A stretch of DNA of 64,000 nt from Rotaria sordida (taxonomy: Eukaryota; Rotifera; Eurotatoria; Philodinida; Philodinidae): NCBI GenBank assembly GCA_905250125.1, contig CAJNOL010000078.1:233463-297462 (forward strand), in the 5' to 3' direction. The position numbers were made by a program, and so were the translations under genes. Below the pieces are notes generated by a model that ran no database searches, was not told the DNA's origin, and saw only the letters and a list, made by a program, of their open reading frames with translations. Shown in pieces: positions 45,910 to 59,479 of the stretch (the first letter of the stretch is position 1; every line of letters starts with the position of its first letter).

Positions 45910-47246
45910 CTATAATAATATGAGTTTTGTGATTAAATTCTAGTGATAATGAGCCCTTTGAAATATCTCCTTTTCATGCATTCTACGAGTTAACGTCATT
46001 ATTAATAGAGCAACAAGTTGCCGAGAACAGAATCAAGAGAGAGAGAAAGAGTCAGACAAATGAGGAAAAAAAGAGAGAATGCAATGCTAGTTTTCTGAAA
46101 AGTTGTGGACGATGTCGTCCTTTTTTCTTTTCTTATATACAATAAAAATATGAGATGACGATGAAGGAAAAAAAGAAGAAGAAGAAATAGGAAAAGAACT
46201 GAGATATGTTGATGATTGGTGAAAGACAGTAATCGGAAAGACAGGGAGCAGGATAGTACAACGTGTTGCCTGCACATCGTGTCACATTCGATTCCTAATA
46301 CATCTCAATAGTGATGTTTGTTACTTATCCTTTTTTCCTAGTATTATACATACTAATTATTCTTATAAATTTCTATTTTGTTCCTAAGAATTTTATTTGA
46401 TCGTCCGGTACAAACAAAAAAAAAAACCAACTCCTTCTAAACTTTCATACTTTATTAATGAAATAGATATTTAACTTGATATATTTTTGAACATGTAAAT
46501 ATATATATATGTTAAAAGAAGACTTCTTAATATTTTGCATGAAGATAATAAGCAACCTTATTTCACATAAATATATATATATATAGGTTTAATACAATCT
46601 CTACTTTTGTAGCATATATTCTAGTTAATAATTGTTTAGTAACAATATCCTAGAAAAAATTATTTCTTCATCCGTCATCATTATAGATCAAACAAATCGT
46701 AGACATTGAGTTTGTGTTTCCTCACCTGGAAGGTTATTTACTTTACGTGTTATGTGTAATCGTCAGTTCATTTGTTTTCTTTCCTTCAACTCTTGGTCGA
46801 TAGTCTTTCGTTTTTTTATTTTTACTTATTGAAGTATTTCATTAATTCGACGCTTTGTAGTAGTAATACTTCTCATGGTATGTATGTGCGTATGTAGCTG
46901 TTCGCTTCTTATCTTACCAAGGTCGTTCAATGACCTTTTCATGGCAACATGTTACTGCTTTGCGTGTTTTTTTTTTGTTTCACAGAACTACTGGGAGCCA
47001 TTTTGACGTACAATTCTCTTTGTTATATATATAGAATCGAAGAGTTTCTTTGCAGTTTGCCAGACTAGTTTATATATTTTTTCTGTTAATTAAGGTCAAA
47101 TTTTGTTATTAATCAATGCATACATACAAACTACTGTTTTTTCTTGATGTTTATATTTTTATATCTATTATCTTCTTTTTTTCTTAATAAAAAAAAAAAA
47201 ATTTATTTTTATTTTTGTTCAGAATTTCTTTATATAGATTAAAAAA

Positions 47247-50200
47247 ATGTCTGATTCATATGGCGGATTTTCATCTTATCCGCCAATACCAACTGATCAA
47301 GATCGTATGAATTCCGATCCATCCTCAACATTGAATAGTCCTGTATCTGATTTTCGACGAAATGAACCTCGACGAATAATAACTGATGATGGTAAATATT
47401 TTGTTCATTAATTTTTCCATATTGAAACGATACTTATTTACCACATTTTAATATTGATTAGAATCACATAAATCGATTTATCATCAACCAAGTTTAACAT
47501 CATATAATTCTGGCGAAAGACGTCGAAGACGTCATCGTCGACCACGTCCACCTATGGATTCATCTGATATGACATTTAGATCAGTGCCATCTAATGATAC
47601 AAATGATTCAACAAATATTCGTAAAATAGAAAAATTGTTTTTTTTTTTTTTGAAATCTGAAAAAATCTATTTATTTTCTATGAAGAAAGTCCCAGTGCTC
47701 GTGTTCAATTTTTACTTGGTGATGAAGATCAAGATTATGATGATGAAGAACATAAACCACATGATTTATTTATTGAATTAGATGAATTAGTAATCGGTGC
47801 AGAAAAGGTAAACGAATCTGGTGAATCAGTTGATCAAGGTTGGAAGGAAACTGCTAGGTAAAATTTATAACTATTTTTTCATCTAGAACAAAAAAAAAAA
47901 AGAACTATATAAAAATCTTTCTTTTAGATGGGTTAAATTTGAAGAAGATGTTGAAAGTGGTGGTCGATGGAGTAAACCACATGTTGCTACATTATCATTA
48001 CATTCATTACTTGAATTACGAAATTTTATTTCCAAAGGAAGTGTTATACTTGATATGCATGCTGATCAATTACCTGTTATTGTTGGTTAGTATTGAATTA
48101 CAAAACAAATCATAATTATATTATAAACCTTTTCTTTTTTTTTTTTTGATTAGATATGATACTTGATGATATAATTGCTAATGAATTACTATCATCTGAT
48201 AAACGTATTGTTGTACGTAATGCACTTCTTTTGAAACATGTTCATCAGGTTTGTTTGTATTTGTCAAAATGAATTGTTTAATAATTAAAAAAAAAAAAAT
48301 TTTAGCATGAAAAAGAATTTCATCGACACTTACATTTACAAGAAATAAAAAAACCATTACCATTTACACGTTCATTAGCAGAATTTTCAAGAAATCGTTC
48401 ACAAAAAGATGTAACTGCAACAAATGTTGATCAAGGTGCATTAGCAACAGCTGCAAGTAGTTCAGTTTTAACAGCAAATCCTAATCAATCACCAACACAT
48501 TTTGTTAAATGTAAGATTGAAAAAATAAGGAAAAAAATAAAATATATTAAACTAAGAAAGAAATAATCAAATATTTCATAATAGTAACAGGTGATCCTTC
48601 TTATGAAAAATTACTTACAGGTATTTTTATTTATTTATTTATTCATGCATATCCCCTATTCTGCACAATTGTATCCTATGTATTTGAGCATATACCATAT
48701 CTGATTTTTACTTGATTTCCTCATTATAATAAATGACGCACTTTGCGTAATTTTTTCTCTACTTGTAAGATTCTTTTACGTGGTAGATAACTGCACTTAA
48801 AAAGAAACAAATTAGTTTCACTGCATGAGAATGAAAATACTCTTTAAAAAAAAAAGAGAATTAATTTTTAATATTAATAATTACAATATTATCAATTAAC
48901 AAATGTAATTATTTTAGTCGCTAATGTAGAACCACCCAAAACACGAACAACTGAAGGTGAAGAATCAGCTGCTGGTTTATCGGCTACTGAATCTCGTGTT
49001 AAAGTAAAAATAAAAGAAAAATTTTTTCATTAATTAACCTATATATGATTTTACTTTCTTATAGATTAATTTACATTTTATGAAAAAAGTTCCACCTAAT
49101 GCTGAAGCTACAAATGTTTTAGTTGGTGCTGTAGACTTTCTTCAAGTACCAATCTATGCATTTATTCGTCTAGCCAAAGGTGTTACACTACCTGATCTTG
49201 TTGAAGTTGCATTACCAACACGTTTTCTCTTTATACTTCTTGGACCGTGTAGTGAACATTTACGTTATCATGAAGTTGGACGTTCTATAGCTACATTGAT
49301 GGCTGATGAAGTATATATTTAACAAAAAAAAAAACAAATTAAATCAATAAAAATTTTCAATTCTAATTTTGTTTTAGATTTTTCATGATATTGCTTATCG
49401 AGCACGCAATCGAGATGATCTACTTGCAGGTGACTAAAAAAGGTGATGTAGTTCAGAAATAGATAAAATTCGAACGAAAAAAAAAAAAATTATTGAGAAG
49501 CAGATCGAGAACTACAAAAAAACAAAAAGAATACGAAGAAAAAAAAAGCAAAATACTTTAAATTTAATTTTTTTCTAGGTATTGATGATTTTCTTGATCA
49601 TGTCACTGTATTACCACCGGGTGAATGGGATCCTAAAACACGTATTGAACCACCAAAAAGTGTACCAAATAAAGTAAGATTTAAAAAAAATTTTAATCGA
49701 AAAATAAGAAATATTTTGTAAAAAAAAAAATCTATATATATATAGGAAGATAGACTTGAACGAAAAAAAGTCAATGGTCTTACACAACTGACTGTAGAGG
49801 AACATGTCGGACATGAACTTGATCCATCATTGAAACGAACAGGAAGGTTAGAAAAAGATAAATAAAAGAAATTATTTATATATTTATTTTGTATATTAGA
49901 TTTTGTGGTGGTCTTATTACTGATATAAAACGTAAAGCACGATTCTATTTATCAGATATTACTGACGCTATATCATTTCAATCTGTTGCGGCAATTATTT
50001 TTCTTTATTTTGCTTGTTTATCACCAATTATTACATTTGGTGGTCTTTTAAGTAAAGCAACTGGCAATAATATGGTAAAATGATAAATTACGAAAGAAAA
50101 AAAAAAAAGCAAAAAAGATTTTGTTTTATTAAAATTTTAAGGCTGCCATTGAAAGTCTTCTATCGGGTGCCCTTTGTGGTATTTTATATCATTTATTTGC

Positions 50201-53200
50201 TGGTCAACCATTAACAATTTTAGGTAGTACAGGTCCTGTACTTGTTTTTGAAACAATTGTCAATCATTTTTGCAGGTATGAAATCAATGAATGTTTTTTT
50301 TATGGTTTATTTCTTTTAAAAAAAATATTATTTTACGTTTTTTAGAACTCAAGGATATGATTATATGAATTTTCGTTGCTGGATTGGCCTATGGACAGCA
50401 ACAATATTGTTAATTATGGTTGTTACTGATGCAAGTTATCTTGTAAAATATATAACACGATTTACGGGTTAGTTATTTTTTTTTTTTGAAAATAATTTTG
50501 TATCACGAAATAGAGTTGTTGCTTTGTTTAATTATATTATAATTAGATTACATGAAATCATATAGAATCCATTTACTAATTAATTTATTTTGTTAGATTT
50601 ATTCGAGCATCATTTCTTGTGATAAATATTTTATTAGAAAATAGAAACATTAGGGAATCTAATGGAAAAGAAAAAGAAAAACAAATCTATGAAGATAGAC
50701 AGATCATTGTTTAGCGTGACTTGATTTAAAGTTTCGATAATATCTTTTGGCATTTTTTACATTCAAAATCATTTGATCAAATTAAATAATCATAATAGAA
50801 ATAAATACTATCAAACTTAATAATTTGTTTTTTTTTTTAAATTTTATTCAGTCAATCTAAAAATATGATCATACCAATGTTTATAATAGTGTATTGAGAT
50901 TTTTAATATCACAAGTTAACTTTTTTTTCTTGAAAAAAATGGATCAAAACACAAATGAAATTCCATCAGGATTTCTCAATCGAATATAATATGTTGTATA
51001 TTCTCTATACAACAAAAAAAAAACAAATCCAACAAGAATTCATAATGAATAAATTTTCATTTGAGACTTTTTCTCTCTTGAGAATATCATTTTCTTTTTT
51101 TTTAGAGGAAAGTTTTGCTGCTCTCATTGGTATTATATTTATTTATGAAGCATTTGATAAAATGATTGAAATCAATAGTCAACAACCTGTTCGATTACAT
51201 ACAACTAAAATTTTACCATCAAATTGTACATGTATAAAAGAAAACGATACATTGAATAGGACAAAACAAATGACAATAAGTGTAAAAAAAAAAAATTTTT
51301 TTGTTTTTGAAATATAAAATTTTGTTTGCTTTAGGATTGTTTTAAAAACCAATCTTATCAATTTTTTGGTGAATGTGATAATATATATAAAAAAACATAC
51401 ATACCAGATGTATTTTTATTTTCAATTCTTTTATTTGCATCAACATTTGTATTGGCATATACATTAAAAAATTTTAAATTTAGCCGATTTTTACCAATGA
51501 GTGTTCGTATTGAAATTTTTTTTTTTGTTTTTGTATTTCTTTTTTTTGTTTTATTTAGATCCGTTCAAAAGTTAGCGATTTTGGTGTTGTTATAGCTATA
51601 TTTCTTAATGTATTTTTTGATTATTTAATTGGTCTTGATACACCTAAATTAAAGGTACCAAGAAAATTTGCTACAACAAAAGAAGATCGTGGTTGGATTA
51701 TAAATCCATTTGGAAAAAATCCTGCGTATATGTGGTTTGCTGCAATATTACCAGCATTATTGGCTACAATACTTATTTTTATGGATCAACAAATAACAGC
51801 TGTTATTATAAATCGAAAAGAAAATAAACTTAAAGTAATTTGAATTAAAATTATTATAAAGAGTTTTTGTTGTTGTTGTTGTTGTTGTTTTTCTTTTCTA
51901 ATAGAAAGGATGTGGTTATCACCTTGATTTATTAATTGTATCAGTTTGTATTGGAATTAACTCAATACTTGGTCTTCCATGGTTTGTTGCAGCTACGGTA
52001 CTTTCAATTAATCATGTTATTGCACTTAAACTTGAATCTGAAACAGCAGCACCAGGTGAAAAACCAAAATTTTTAGGTGTTAGAGAACAACGTGTAACTG
52101 GTTTTGTTGTATTTCTTTTTATTGGTCTATCGGTATTTTTAACAAAAATATTATCTTTTATACCAATGCCTGTACTCTATGGTGTTTTTCTTTATATGGG
52201 TATATCATCAATGAAAGAAATACAATTAATATCACGTATATTATTAATATTTATGCCTGAAAAATATCAACCAGATTATGTTTATCTTCGTCATGTACGA
52301 ACACGTCGTGTACATCTATTTACATTAATACAATTAAGTTGTTTAGCTTTATTATGGATTATAAAATCAATAAAAAGTATATCAATATTATTTCCAATAA
52401 TGGTTTTAGCATTAGTTGGTGCAAGAAAATTAATGGATTATTTATTTACACAACGTGAACTTGAATATTTAGATGATATTATGCCAGAAGTTGTTAAAAA
52501 AGAAATTGAAGAAAGAAGAAATAGTCTCATTGAAGGAAAGGATGAGAATGGGCAGAAGGTTTGTTTGTGAAAATCTAAGAAATGAAAGTTTAAAAATTGA
52601 TATGTAACTATTTTATGATTTTCATTCTATTGAAAACTACTCGAAAGATAAGATTATGAAAATGTGTAATATATAAGTATTGCTCAAGTACTTACATAAT
52701 ACTTAACAAGTATTTCAATAGATTAGATAATAATGAAGGCGAACATTATGCAAGGATTTTGTTTTTTGACATAGCATTGCAATGTAATATCGTCGGGTCT
52801 TAATCTTTTTTTGCATTAGGAAGAGCAAAATATTTAGTGCAAATATATCTAAAAGACAAAAAAAAACTTCACAAGAAATAAAAAAAGAAATATTTTACAA
52901 CGATCGATATATGAAATCTCCTACATATGAGCACATCATTATTTTAAGTAGTGGGCGTTTTCCAGGAAGTAAAAAAAATGACATTAAAATGATGAAACAG
53001 ACAAAAAAATTGATGTGTTTCAAATTCATAGATGAAAATAGACATTTTCATTAATTAACTTGCATGATTTTGATTAAAAATGAAATTCACTGCATGTACT
53101 TAATTGAAATGTCATTTTTCATCAATGAATTTGAAAAACATCAATTTTTTTTGTCCGTTCTATTATCAGAAATGCCATTATTTTTTTAGTGTTTTTGATA

Positions 53201-55608
53201 TAAAATTTACGAAAGTCATGCAATTTTTTTGATGTTTTGACTCCATATGTTATTTCTTATTTCATAAACAACAACAACTTGTCGACTGTAAGCGACATAT
53301 GTTCTATCAATCATGCGCAAGACGAGAAAAAGACGGTGTTATATATGTTTTGCGTTATTATAAACAATCATTAGATATGCGTAAAAAGAAGATGGGCTAA
53401 CTGCGTATACTAAAAAGACAAAAAAACAATATTAGATAAAGAGCAAAAGTGCTTGATGTAACATTTGTACTAACAGCTAGTAATATCAAATTATGTCAAT
53501 ATGTGTCGATGTATCTCTGGTTAAAAAAATTGAATTAATAAATTATTAGAAAGAAGAAAAAGATCATCTAGTACAGCCGAAAAGTGATTGCAACTGAAAA
53601 CCTTCGTAGCGTCAAGCACTTTTGATCGATCTCGATGATGTCTACATTAGAAACATTTTATTGTAGTAATCATAGTCAAATAAATAAATAAATCCTAGTT
53701 CGAAACAGAAGTTATTAGGAAGACAGATATTTTATATGAAATAAGAAACTTATAGAGTCCTCTAATGAAACGATATTATTTCGAATAGGAAACAACTTTT
53801 CTGTAAAATATTTAAATAAAAATTTGTTTTTGAGTTATAAATCTCAAAGTCAAATTTTTCAATGAAATTATTTATTGTTCAGTTCCGTGTACGTTAGATC
53901 AATTATTTTAATATTATACGAAAGCCATCGTTATTATAAATATTAGAAAACAAATGAAAGTCGATAATAAAAAAACAAAAGGTCAAACAAATATATTTAG
54001 ACATCAAAAAATTTTGACCTATATTATGGAAGAATTTTCTGATAGCTTTTGTTTTTCATTATTTACTTAGACTCATTTTCCAACTTTATGTGTATTGTAA
54101 TAAATTTTTTCTAATTATTTTCTTAGACAAATGACACAATAACATTTAACAATGGTGAAATTCGTATACCAGTTGGTCATGGTCAAGTTATGAAAGTACC
54201 AACAGAAAATGTTAAAGTAATTATTAATTGATTAATATTTTCTTTTTTTATTGATTTTCCTTTTTTTTGTAGATTGATACATCAACAGGTGTCATAAATT
54301 TTTCTGAAGAAGTTGGTAAAACATTTCTATGGAAATCAATAGCTAAAACAAAAGATAAAGAACCAACGCCTGAAAGAAAATTGCACCAGCCAAAACTACC
54401 ACCTAATGATAAACCATCACGTGGATCAGCTTTAAAGAAGAGGTTTCTTATTTTAAAAAAACGAAGTCGATAATGGTTCCTTCGAGAAATTCCATTTCTT
54501 CTTTGATAAACTATCAGACAAGTTGTTCAAAAGCGAGGCCTGTGTTGAATAAGTCAATGGCTGTTACATGTATATTGAATCCGAGTGTTGATGATAATCA
54601 GAACTTTTTATCTACTCATCTCATGAGTGACTACAGTAGATTTCATATGGTTCAATAGCACTTCAAAATGGTATAAAAACATCGAGAAAAAAACACTAAT
54701 CATAGAAAGAAATCTCGAGGAGACTATTTTCGACATATGATTTTGAGCTTTTTCTTACTGGTATTCAATAGATTTTGATAAGAAAATTACGAGTTGAGTG
54801 AAAAGTAATATGATATTCTAAATCAGCATCCTAAATCGAGTGAAGTTACATGTATTTCAAATATTTTCTCAAACTTTTTTTTTTCGTCGAAAAAATTCAC
54901 CCCTGATACCCTCAGAATGCGGTCAAAAAATGAATTTCATGGAAATGTTGTTTTTATTGTTTATTCATCTGTTATTTGGAGCTCTACTATCTTATTATAA
55001 CGTTAGAACTTGATTCCTACTATCAAAATAACTTTTCAATGAAATTCTTTTTGTTTTTGATTCAATCGTGAGGGAGGGACTAGGAATAAATTTTTCGATG
55101 AAAAAATAAGATTGCACAAATTTTTCAAAAAGACCTATAAATGCAATCAAACCATATGAAAAACTAGTTTGGTTGCTCGTGAGATGGTTAAATTAAAACT
55201 ACTGATTATCATCAATAGTTGAGTTCAACGTACCTGTGATGGCCATTGACTAATTCTATCGAGACTCACTTTTGAGACACGTTGTGTTATAGTTTGACAT
55301 AGACAAAATGGAATTTCTCCAAGGAGCCAATTTCAACAGTTATCAATCCACTCCGTTCTTTATAAAAATATACAAATAAAATTTTGTTGTTTAGAATACG
55401 TAAATTAAGTATAAGTATACTTGGTCCAGATGAAGATCGACCATTAGTAAATCCACCTAATGATGTAGCATTAAATACAATAAATGAACAATTACCAGTA
55501 ATTGTAATTGAACCAGAAACATCAATATCAATATCAAATGAGAATTCTGAACAACGTAGACGAACTAGCTCAAATACGAGCAATAATAATGACACAACAA
55601 AAATGTGA
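47247..55608 (+). CDS. SLC4-family sodium bicarbonate cotransporter
   Basis: About 22 exons, roughly 1,240 aa, from ATG at 47247 to TGA at 55606-55608. The cytosolic N-domain has [19 protein letters not shown] and [18 protein letters not shown], as in NBC/NDCBE proteins. The transport domain has [70 protein letters not shown] and [11 protein letters not shown]. After [16 protein letters not shown] a hydrophilic C-tail follows, ending NNNDTTKM. The family moves bicarbonate or carbonate with sodium across the plasma membrane for pH control. The sequence fits the SLC4A4/5/7/8/10 branch; I cannot say electrogenic or electroneutral. Exon 7 is only 38 nt. Three late introns are long (50469-51106, 52560-54126, 54445-55395); the second carries a foldback. 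ATG is 9 nt after TATATAG. Confidence 0.93.
52968..53190. repeat. Foldback element in SLC4-like intron (about 225 bp)
   Basis: The left arm runs GTAAAAAAAATGACATTAAA, then GACAAAAAAATTGATGTGTT, then CAAATTCATAGATGAAAA. The right arm contains the inverse (TTTTTCATCAATGAATTTG, AACATCAATTTTTTTTGTCC), about 95 bp per arm with about 30 bp of loop. A different family from A and B. Confidence 0.7.
53443..53625. repeat. Short inverted repeat pair in the same intron
   Basis: GCAAAAGTGCTTGATGTA (53443-53460) is mirrored by TAGCGTCAAGCACTTTTG (about 53608-53625), 183 bp apart end to end. This is consistent with a very small MITE; I could not identify a target duplication. Confidence 0.45.
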
Positions 55609-56722
55609 TGAAAGTTTTTTGTTCTTTTTTTTTTTTCTTTTTTAGTTTTTAATGTCGAACTTATTTTCACCCTCAGATAGTTGTATCAAACAGTGATCAT
55701 TTTGTTTCTTTTTATTTAATTTCGCAAAAACACAATTCTTTATGACAAAGAACAACACACGTATATATGTCTTTTTTGATAAAGACAAATAAAACTTGAG
55801 TTTGATATGCATCAAAAACTCAGTCAACATTCATCTTATCACACTAGACCATCTTTCTTTTTTCTTTCTTCCATTTTTATTTATAGAATCTTTGTTTTTT
55901 TTTTCTCCTTATCTCAATGTACTAATGAGGAACCGTTTGTCTATTTGCTTTCAATAGTTTATATGTGTGTGTATATTCGTATTTAATAAGTTTTGTTGTT
56001 TAGTTTGGTTTTTCGTTGTTTGCCTTTGTATTGGCCTCATTAACATTTTATCTGTAAAATTAAATGAAAATATACATAAAAATGCCCAGAAAAGAAAATA
56101 TTCAAAGACAATATACTGTTGTTTTATAATCTACTAATTCAAAATGTTTCTATAGTATTCATCATTAATTAAATATTAGAATAAATATATATATTCTTCT
56201 TCACTTAATAATTTAATTCATACATTTATATAAGAACAAAAAAAAAAGTTCTTAAACTTTTTATAATATATAAGCTATTTGTAATAGTGTAATCATAATT
56301 TATACTTATCGTTCAAATATAATCATGAAACCTTTGCAGTAAATTAAAGTATATATATATATATTTAAAGGCGTAATTACCTACTTCATTTTCTTTTGAA
56401 ATTCATAAGAAGACTGTTTATTTTCAATTAATAATTTTTTTTGAATTATTTTCCAAAAGAATAGACGTGAGAAGAACATAGTACGACAAATTCTTTTATG
56501 TACACGTTTCCATTTCATAATATATTCATTTCATAAAATTTCTTTTTAATGAATATTCATTACTTATTAGAATTGTTGTCTTATTCAAAAGAAAAAATCT
56601 TCATTAATAGATGAGTCAAATAATTTATGTTTGTTATTTGACAAAAGAAAAAAAACAAGCCTATATTTACCATCGAGCAAACAATTCTAACAATCACAAA
56701 AAAACAAACAAACAAACAAATA
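55609..56722. other. Intergenic between convergent SLC4-like and MRPL21 genes
   Basis: 1.1 kb of AT-rich 3' flank for both genes. Short TA microsatellites (about 56350). No ORF or repeat pair I can support. Confidence 0.6.
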
Positions 56723-57455
56723 TCATGAGTTCGATTGATTTGTTCCTGGTATTGGTTCAAGTATTTCAATATTTGTTATACGAATCATAGTTAATGGATC
56801 ACGCCAAACTATGAAAAACAAGATAATTGTTTGTTTTTTTTTTCTTCTTTCATAATGACAAAATAAATTTACTTACGAAAATGTCTTTGACCGACTTTTT
56901 TCTTTCTTGGTGCATACCAATAATCCATTTGAGTTTGTGATAAAGTTTTTTCAATAACAATTCCTTCAACTCGTACAAAATTTCGATCAAGAATAGGTCG
57001 TCCAATAATTGTAAAATCTGAACTACCAACAAGAAGAACCTTTTTGCAAAAAAACAAAAACAAAGAATTTTATTTTCTATAGAATTATTAAAAAAAAAAC
57101 TAACTTTTTCAAATCGAATTCTATCACCAATTGTTGGATGAAATTCATCACCTTTACAAATAATATCTTCTGTTGTTACTTTTCGTTGTTCATTACCAAT
57201 TTGAATAACAGCAAACAGTCGATTTTGATATTTATCTTTGACAAGATTATTTACTTTATTATATAATGGTTGAACTTCTTTATCATGATGAATATTATCG
57301 GGAACAAATTTACTGAATAGAAAAAAAACAAGTTTTTTTTTCCTCTATTATTAAATAACAACAATTTACGGAATAGTTCGAATAAACATTGGATGTTGTT
57401 GAAAAATTGATCTCTGTTTTACCAGTAGAGATAAACATCTGCTTATAGTATTCAT
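56723..57455 (-). CDS. MRPL21: Mitochondrial large ribosomal subunit protein bL21m
   Basis: Four exons (57370-57455, 57105-57312, 56877-57039, 56723-56808) join in frame to 180 aa (human about 205). The L21 fold is visible: FAVIQIGNEQRKVTTEDI, GDRIRFEKVLLVGSSDFTII, then GRPILDRNFVRVEGIVIEKT and the basic YAPRKKKVGQRH. The closing strand MIRITNIEILEP matches vertebrate and bacterial L21. The first about 30 residues are basic with no acidic residue (SRCLSLLVKQRSIFQQ), suiting a mitochondrial presequence. ATG lies directly after TTTTTCTTTAAG, and WDR45B ends 168 bp upstream on the same strand, which suggests a shared transcript resolved by trans-splicing. Confidence 0.9.
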
Positions 57456-57623
57456 CTTAAAGAAAAAGAGAAAGAATAATATTCATTAACATCTGGCTTC
57501 CAACAAAATCACAATTATCATTAAATCAATCGTCTTAATTTTTTTATACATCGAGGAAAAGAAAAACAAAAAGAATAAACATAAATGAATGAATTGTTCG
57601 TATTACACGTGAAAAATTCTCAA

Positions 57624-59479
57624 TTAATTAGCTGTAGCACCACTAAGATTCGAACCGTCTTCACCAACTTCAAGAAATTGCCGACTTTGATCTTGTATAC
57701 ATTCACCTTTTGGTGAAATTAAAAATCGAGAGTATGAACCATCAGAACACAGAGCTTTACAAAAAATAAACGAAATGATTTCAATTGACTAAAAAACAAA
57801 AACATACCAATCACTGTTTTATTTGCATCCGAATTAGGACCAAATGCACATATACTTATTGTATTCTCTGGCAAATGAAATTTGCAAGAACTCCATTGCG
57901 AATTAAAATATTTCGGTAAAAATGCTACGGCACTTCATTCAAATAAATAAATAAATATAATTTTTTCAAAAAAAACATAACAAACCCTGATGAACGTTGT
58001 TTATTTTTATGTGATTCTTCTATATAAAAAATATGTACCGTTGAATGATCACTTGATACACATAAAAGAGTTGAATCTTGATTAAAATTTATACTAAAAC
58101 ACACAAAAAAAAAACCAATTTAATTTCTCAATAAAAATTTTAATAAAAACTATTACCAATAAATCGTTGCATGATGAGCACCACGTCGTAATTCATTAAG
58201 TAATTGACTTGTTTCTGTATCAAATATTCTTATTAATGTTCCCTATGTTAAATAAAATTGTAGATGTCTTTTTTTTTTCTTACAAATCAAATACTTTTTC
58301 AGATGCAGTTGCTAAACGTGTACCAGTCATATTCATAGCAAGATCTAGAAATTCTAATATGATGAAAAATGTTATTTCTCAATTTTAAAAGAAAAGCTTA
58401 CACATAATAGATGCTTCATGTGCATGAATTTCTACAACAGGTTTTTCTGTTGCAGCTAAATCAACTAAACAAACTTGACCAATTGTTCGACTTGGATAAG
58501 CTATATAGGATTTTGAACCCGATGGACAAACAACACAAAGACCTTGTTTTTTTTTTTTGTTAATAATAAAAATTCAAATGAATCACAAAAGAAAAAAAAA
58601 GAAAAATTAATCTATTCATACCACGAGTATTAGTACATGTTTCAAAAACATGTAATTGTTGAGGATTTTGTGTAAATGTATAAACTTTAATCATTGTTTC
58701 AAGTATAACAATAATTCTAAAAAATTGAAATTTTTTTTTTTCTTAGATTTTAATTCATTTTTATTTTATATACCGATCTCGACGTAAACGAACACCTTTA
58801 ACTTCTGTTGAAAATTCAAGTTCAATAACAACACGTTTTTTTGCATCATCCCAAATCATAACTAGAAGAAAAGAAAAACATAACAAGATCTTTCAATTTT
58901 TGATTTTGTTTTTTGTTATTTTTACTATATACACAACTCAGAGATCAATGTGTAGATTTTTTTTTTATATGAAATTGAATCATTTTATTATCAATACATT
59001 TAATTCTTATCATCATTGTTGTGTATTAGAATTGCTTATTAGAAGTTTCAATAGATTAGGTTGGATCAAAGGTCGATAACATATGGGATGGCTTAGCTCA
59101 TTGAAATTCCGGTTGCTTACCCTTTGATGGAGAATATTTAGGTGATTTTCCACCACCAACAAGTGCGACATAATTACAACGAAATAACATTTCAACTTGT
59201 CCAATACCACCATCACCAAAATCTAGAGAATAAAATAAAAAAATTAATCGAAAACAATTTACTTATTTATTTTTTTCTTACCTTGCCGTTGTGTTTGCCG
59301 AAGTGGATCTGTATTATATATACGAAAACCATTTTCAAGACCACAAGCAAAACAATCTAAATGATATTGATAAATAAAGATAAGAATATATACATATATA
59401 ATAAAATCTTACTAGCATCTTGATTAAAACCAACGAAAAGAAGGCCATCTTTGGCCGATTTTATATTGCTAAGATTCAT
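57624..59479 (-). CDS. WDR45B: PROPPIN autophagy protein WIPI3
   Basis: About nine short exons on the minus strand from ATG at 59477-59479 ([12 protein letters not shown]) to TAA at 57624-57626. WD40-type blades follow the WDR45B order: [77 protein letters not shown]. The PI3P-binding motif LRRG occurs in [23 protein letters not shown] and [20 protein letters not shown] close the propeller. By family it is a beta-propeller that binds PI3P on phagophore and endosome membranes and acts in autophagosome formation and lysosomal function. The C-terminus ([13 protein letters not shown]) is longer and less acidic than in vertebrates. The first codon is in good agreement with the family start. Confidence 0.92.

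Larger units (their letters stand above)
38593..47246. other. 8.6-kb gene-poor interval
   Basis: Very AT-rich, with no ORF I can assign. It contains a single arm of foldback family A (38880-38974), small hairpins (41022-41049 and 41892-41930), A- and T-rich microsatellites, an isolated exon-like ORF at 44354-44617 (+) and a possible two-exon gene end at 45686-45909 (-). The last few hundred bases should include the SLC4-like promoter. It could be regulatory DNA or hold exons of a gene with long introns. Confidence 0.5.

Noticed and set aside
46002..46277. Overlapping minus-strand ORFs rich in Ser/Phe/Leu
   Set aside because: Simple GAAA/AGAG-type sequence read in antisense. Could not be joined in frame to the possible exons at 45686-45909.
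57640..57665. tRNA B-box-like GATTCGAACC
   Set aside because: Falls inside the last coding exon of WDR45B; no A box or acceptor stem at the right distance. No tRNA or rRNA gene was found anywhere in the window.
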